From Myxococcales bacterium (lineage in GTDB: Bacteria; Myxococcota; Myxococcia; Myxococcales; Myxococcaceae): a stretch of DNA of 64,000 bases. Below, one piece after another: positions 63,484 to 64,000 of this stretch (positions are counted from its first letter, which is position 1; each line of letters starts with the position of its first letter). The DNA lies in contig JACPVI010000044.1 in the NCBI GenBank assembly GCA_016191815.1, positions 61,513-125,512 on the forward strand, read 5' to 3'. A program made the translations under genes and the position numbers. The notes below the pieces were generated by a model, which worked only from the letters and a program-made list of their open reading frames with translations, had not been told where the DNA came from and did no database searches.

Positions 63484-64000
63484 GCTCTTCCCTCCCACTT
63501 GCAGGGGGTCATACCTGCGGAGGCTTTGAATTATCAAGAGGATTCGATGGATGCGGCTCCGTCGGGCCGTGCCGCGCTCCCTTCGTGATTCGCCGCGCTC
63601 CCTTCGGATGGCGCCGGGCTCCCTTCGGAAGATGCCGCGGAGGCTTCGGGCGGGGATCGCAGCCAGCAGGGAGTGGGCGCGCTCTTTTCGAGAGAGTGGG
63701 CGAGGCCGACGAAGCCGATCGCGGTTTTCGCGCGGAGCGGGAGGCGCACATCGGACGATCGCGCGGTTCCGTCGCGAGTCGTCGCCGGACCCCTGAGGAA
63801 TGGCGCCGACCCGTCTTGCGCCGCCTGGCGGTTCAGGCCTGCGTCCACGGGTCTACAGCAAATAGGCGTTTGCGCGGCGACGGTCGAGACAAGCAGGGCC
63901 TCGGGCTGGTGAGCGCCGCGCAAACGTCGGGTTGAACGATGGCCGCCGGCACGCGCCCTGCTAATGGGCACGTCGGGCGCGGCTGGTGCCCTCGTGGGGC
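63484..64000. other. Right-hand edge, no confident gene; 21-base tandem repeats
   Basis: Several overlapping frames are open on both strands, which is expected for GC-rich DNA, but none has a recognised domain or a convincing start. The stretch holds a tandem array of 21-base units (63544-63648). A gene crossing the right edge cannot be excluded. Confidence 0.4.
63544..63648. repeat. Five 21-base tandem units
   Basis: Units start at 63544, 63565, 63586, 63607 and 63628; most contain CGCGCTCCCTTCG or a variant such as CGCGGAGGCTTCG. On the minus strand they would encode seven-residue repeats of the EGSAxxx type. Confidence 0.65.

Noticed and set aside
63534..63971. 145-residue minus-strand ORF at the right edge
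   Set aside because: Its C-terminal residues come from tandem repeats and the rest has no recognisable domain; a competing plus-strand frame is equally open.

Overview
The window is GC-rich bacterial DNA that I place in the Myxococcota. The strongest clue is an adjacent carD-carG pair (60948-62409). CarD, a CdnL-like domain joined to HMGA-type AT-hooks, and its zinc-binding partner CarG are known from myxobacteria. A secreted protein with a MYXO-CTERM-like tail, a Frz-like chemosensory cluster, a Hanks-type kinase with a PEGA-like end and many lipoproteins fit the same placement. I see no rRNA, tRNA, CRISPR array or intact insertion sequence.

Region by region. 1-4.5 kb: a sigma-54 activator open at the left edge, two lipoproteins and a receiver-PilZ protein. 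4.5-9.05 kb, minus strand: a tightly coupled operon for a VCBS-type repeat protein, a peptide-binding-like protein and an NtrY-like kinase. 9.3-13 kb: PBP1A and a TPR lipoprotein. 13-16 kb: exonuclease III, a DoxX protein, a 39-residue membrane peptide and an NtrC-family regulator. 16.1-25.9 kb: a Pal-like lipoprotein, then an overlapping chemosensory operon CheW-CheW-MCP-MCP-CheA/CheY-CheB-CheR/TPR, closed by a broken PIN-toxin fragment. 26.1-31.9 kb: a Ser/Thr kinase, a CpoB-like lipoprotein, a candidate selenoprotein, ribosomal protein L31, a DpnA-like DNA methyltransferase and an SDR. 31.9-34.6 kb, minus strand: an archaeal-type trio of HMG-CoA synthase, thiolase and DUF35 protein. 34.6-43.1 kb: mostly envelope or unknown proteins plus an M1 aminopeptidase and a lipase. 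43.2-48.3 kb: a secreted beta-propeller protein and a GH92 mannosidase lipoprotein. 48.4-53.9 kb: an FHA protein, then a class I amidotransferase divergent from an aldehyde dehydrogenase, glutamine synthetase-like enzyme and Fe-alcohol dehydrogenase, which together look like a gamma-glutamylation catabolic route. 53.9-57.3 kb: a Spy/CpxP-like protein, a repetitive secreted protein and an OmpR/EnvZ-type two-component pair. 57.6-64 kb: a lipoprotein, a GT39-type glycosyltransferase pair, carG, carD, two small unknown genes and a repeat-rich right end.

The most striking item is at 28684-29775. One reading frame is interrupted only by a TGA at the second position of a Cys-Gly-X motif. Starting 14 nt after that TGA there is a perfect 5-bp hairpin with a GGUCUG loop, which matches the expected shape and spacing of a bacterial SECIS element. 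I read it as a selenocysteine protein of a secreted UshA/5'-nucleotidase-like family, translationally coupled to the CpoB-like gene. The other high-value observations are the archaeal-type mevalonate entry trio, the protease-dead archaemetzincin CarG, a two-component sensor kinase coupled to a substrate-binding protein with no transporter, and a repeat that supplies the stop codon of a small gene.
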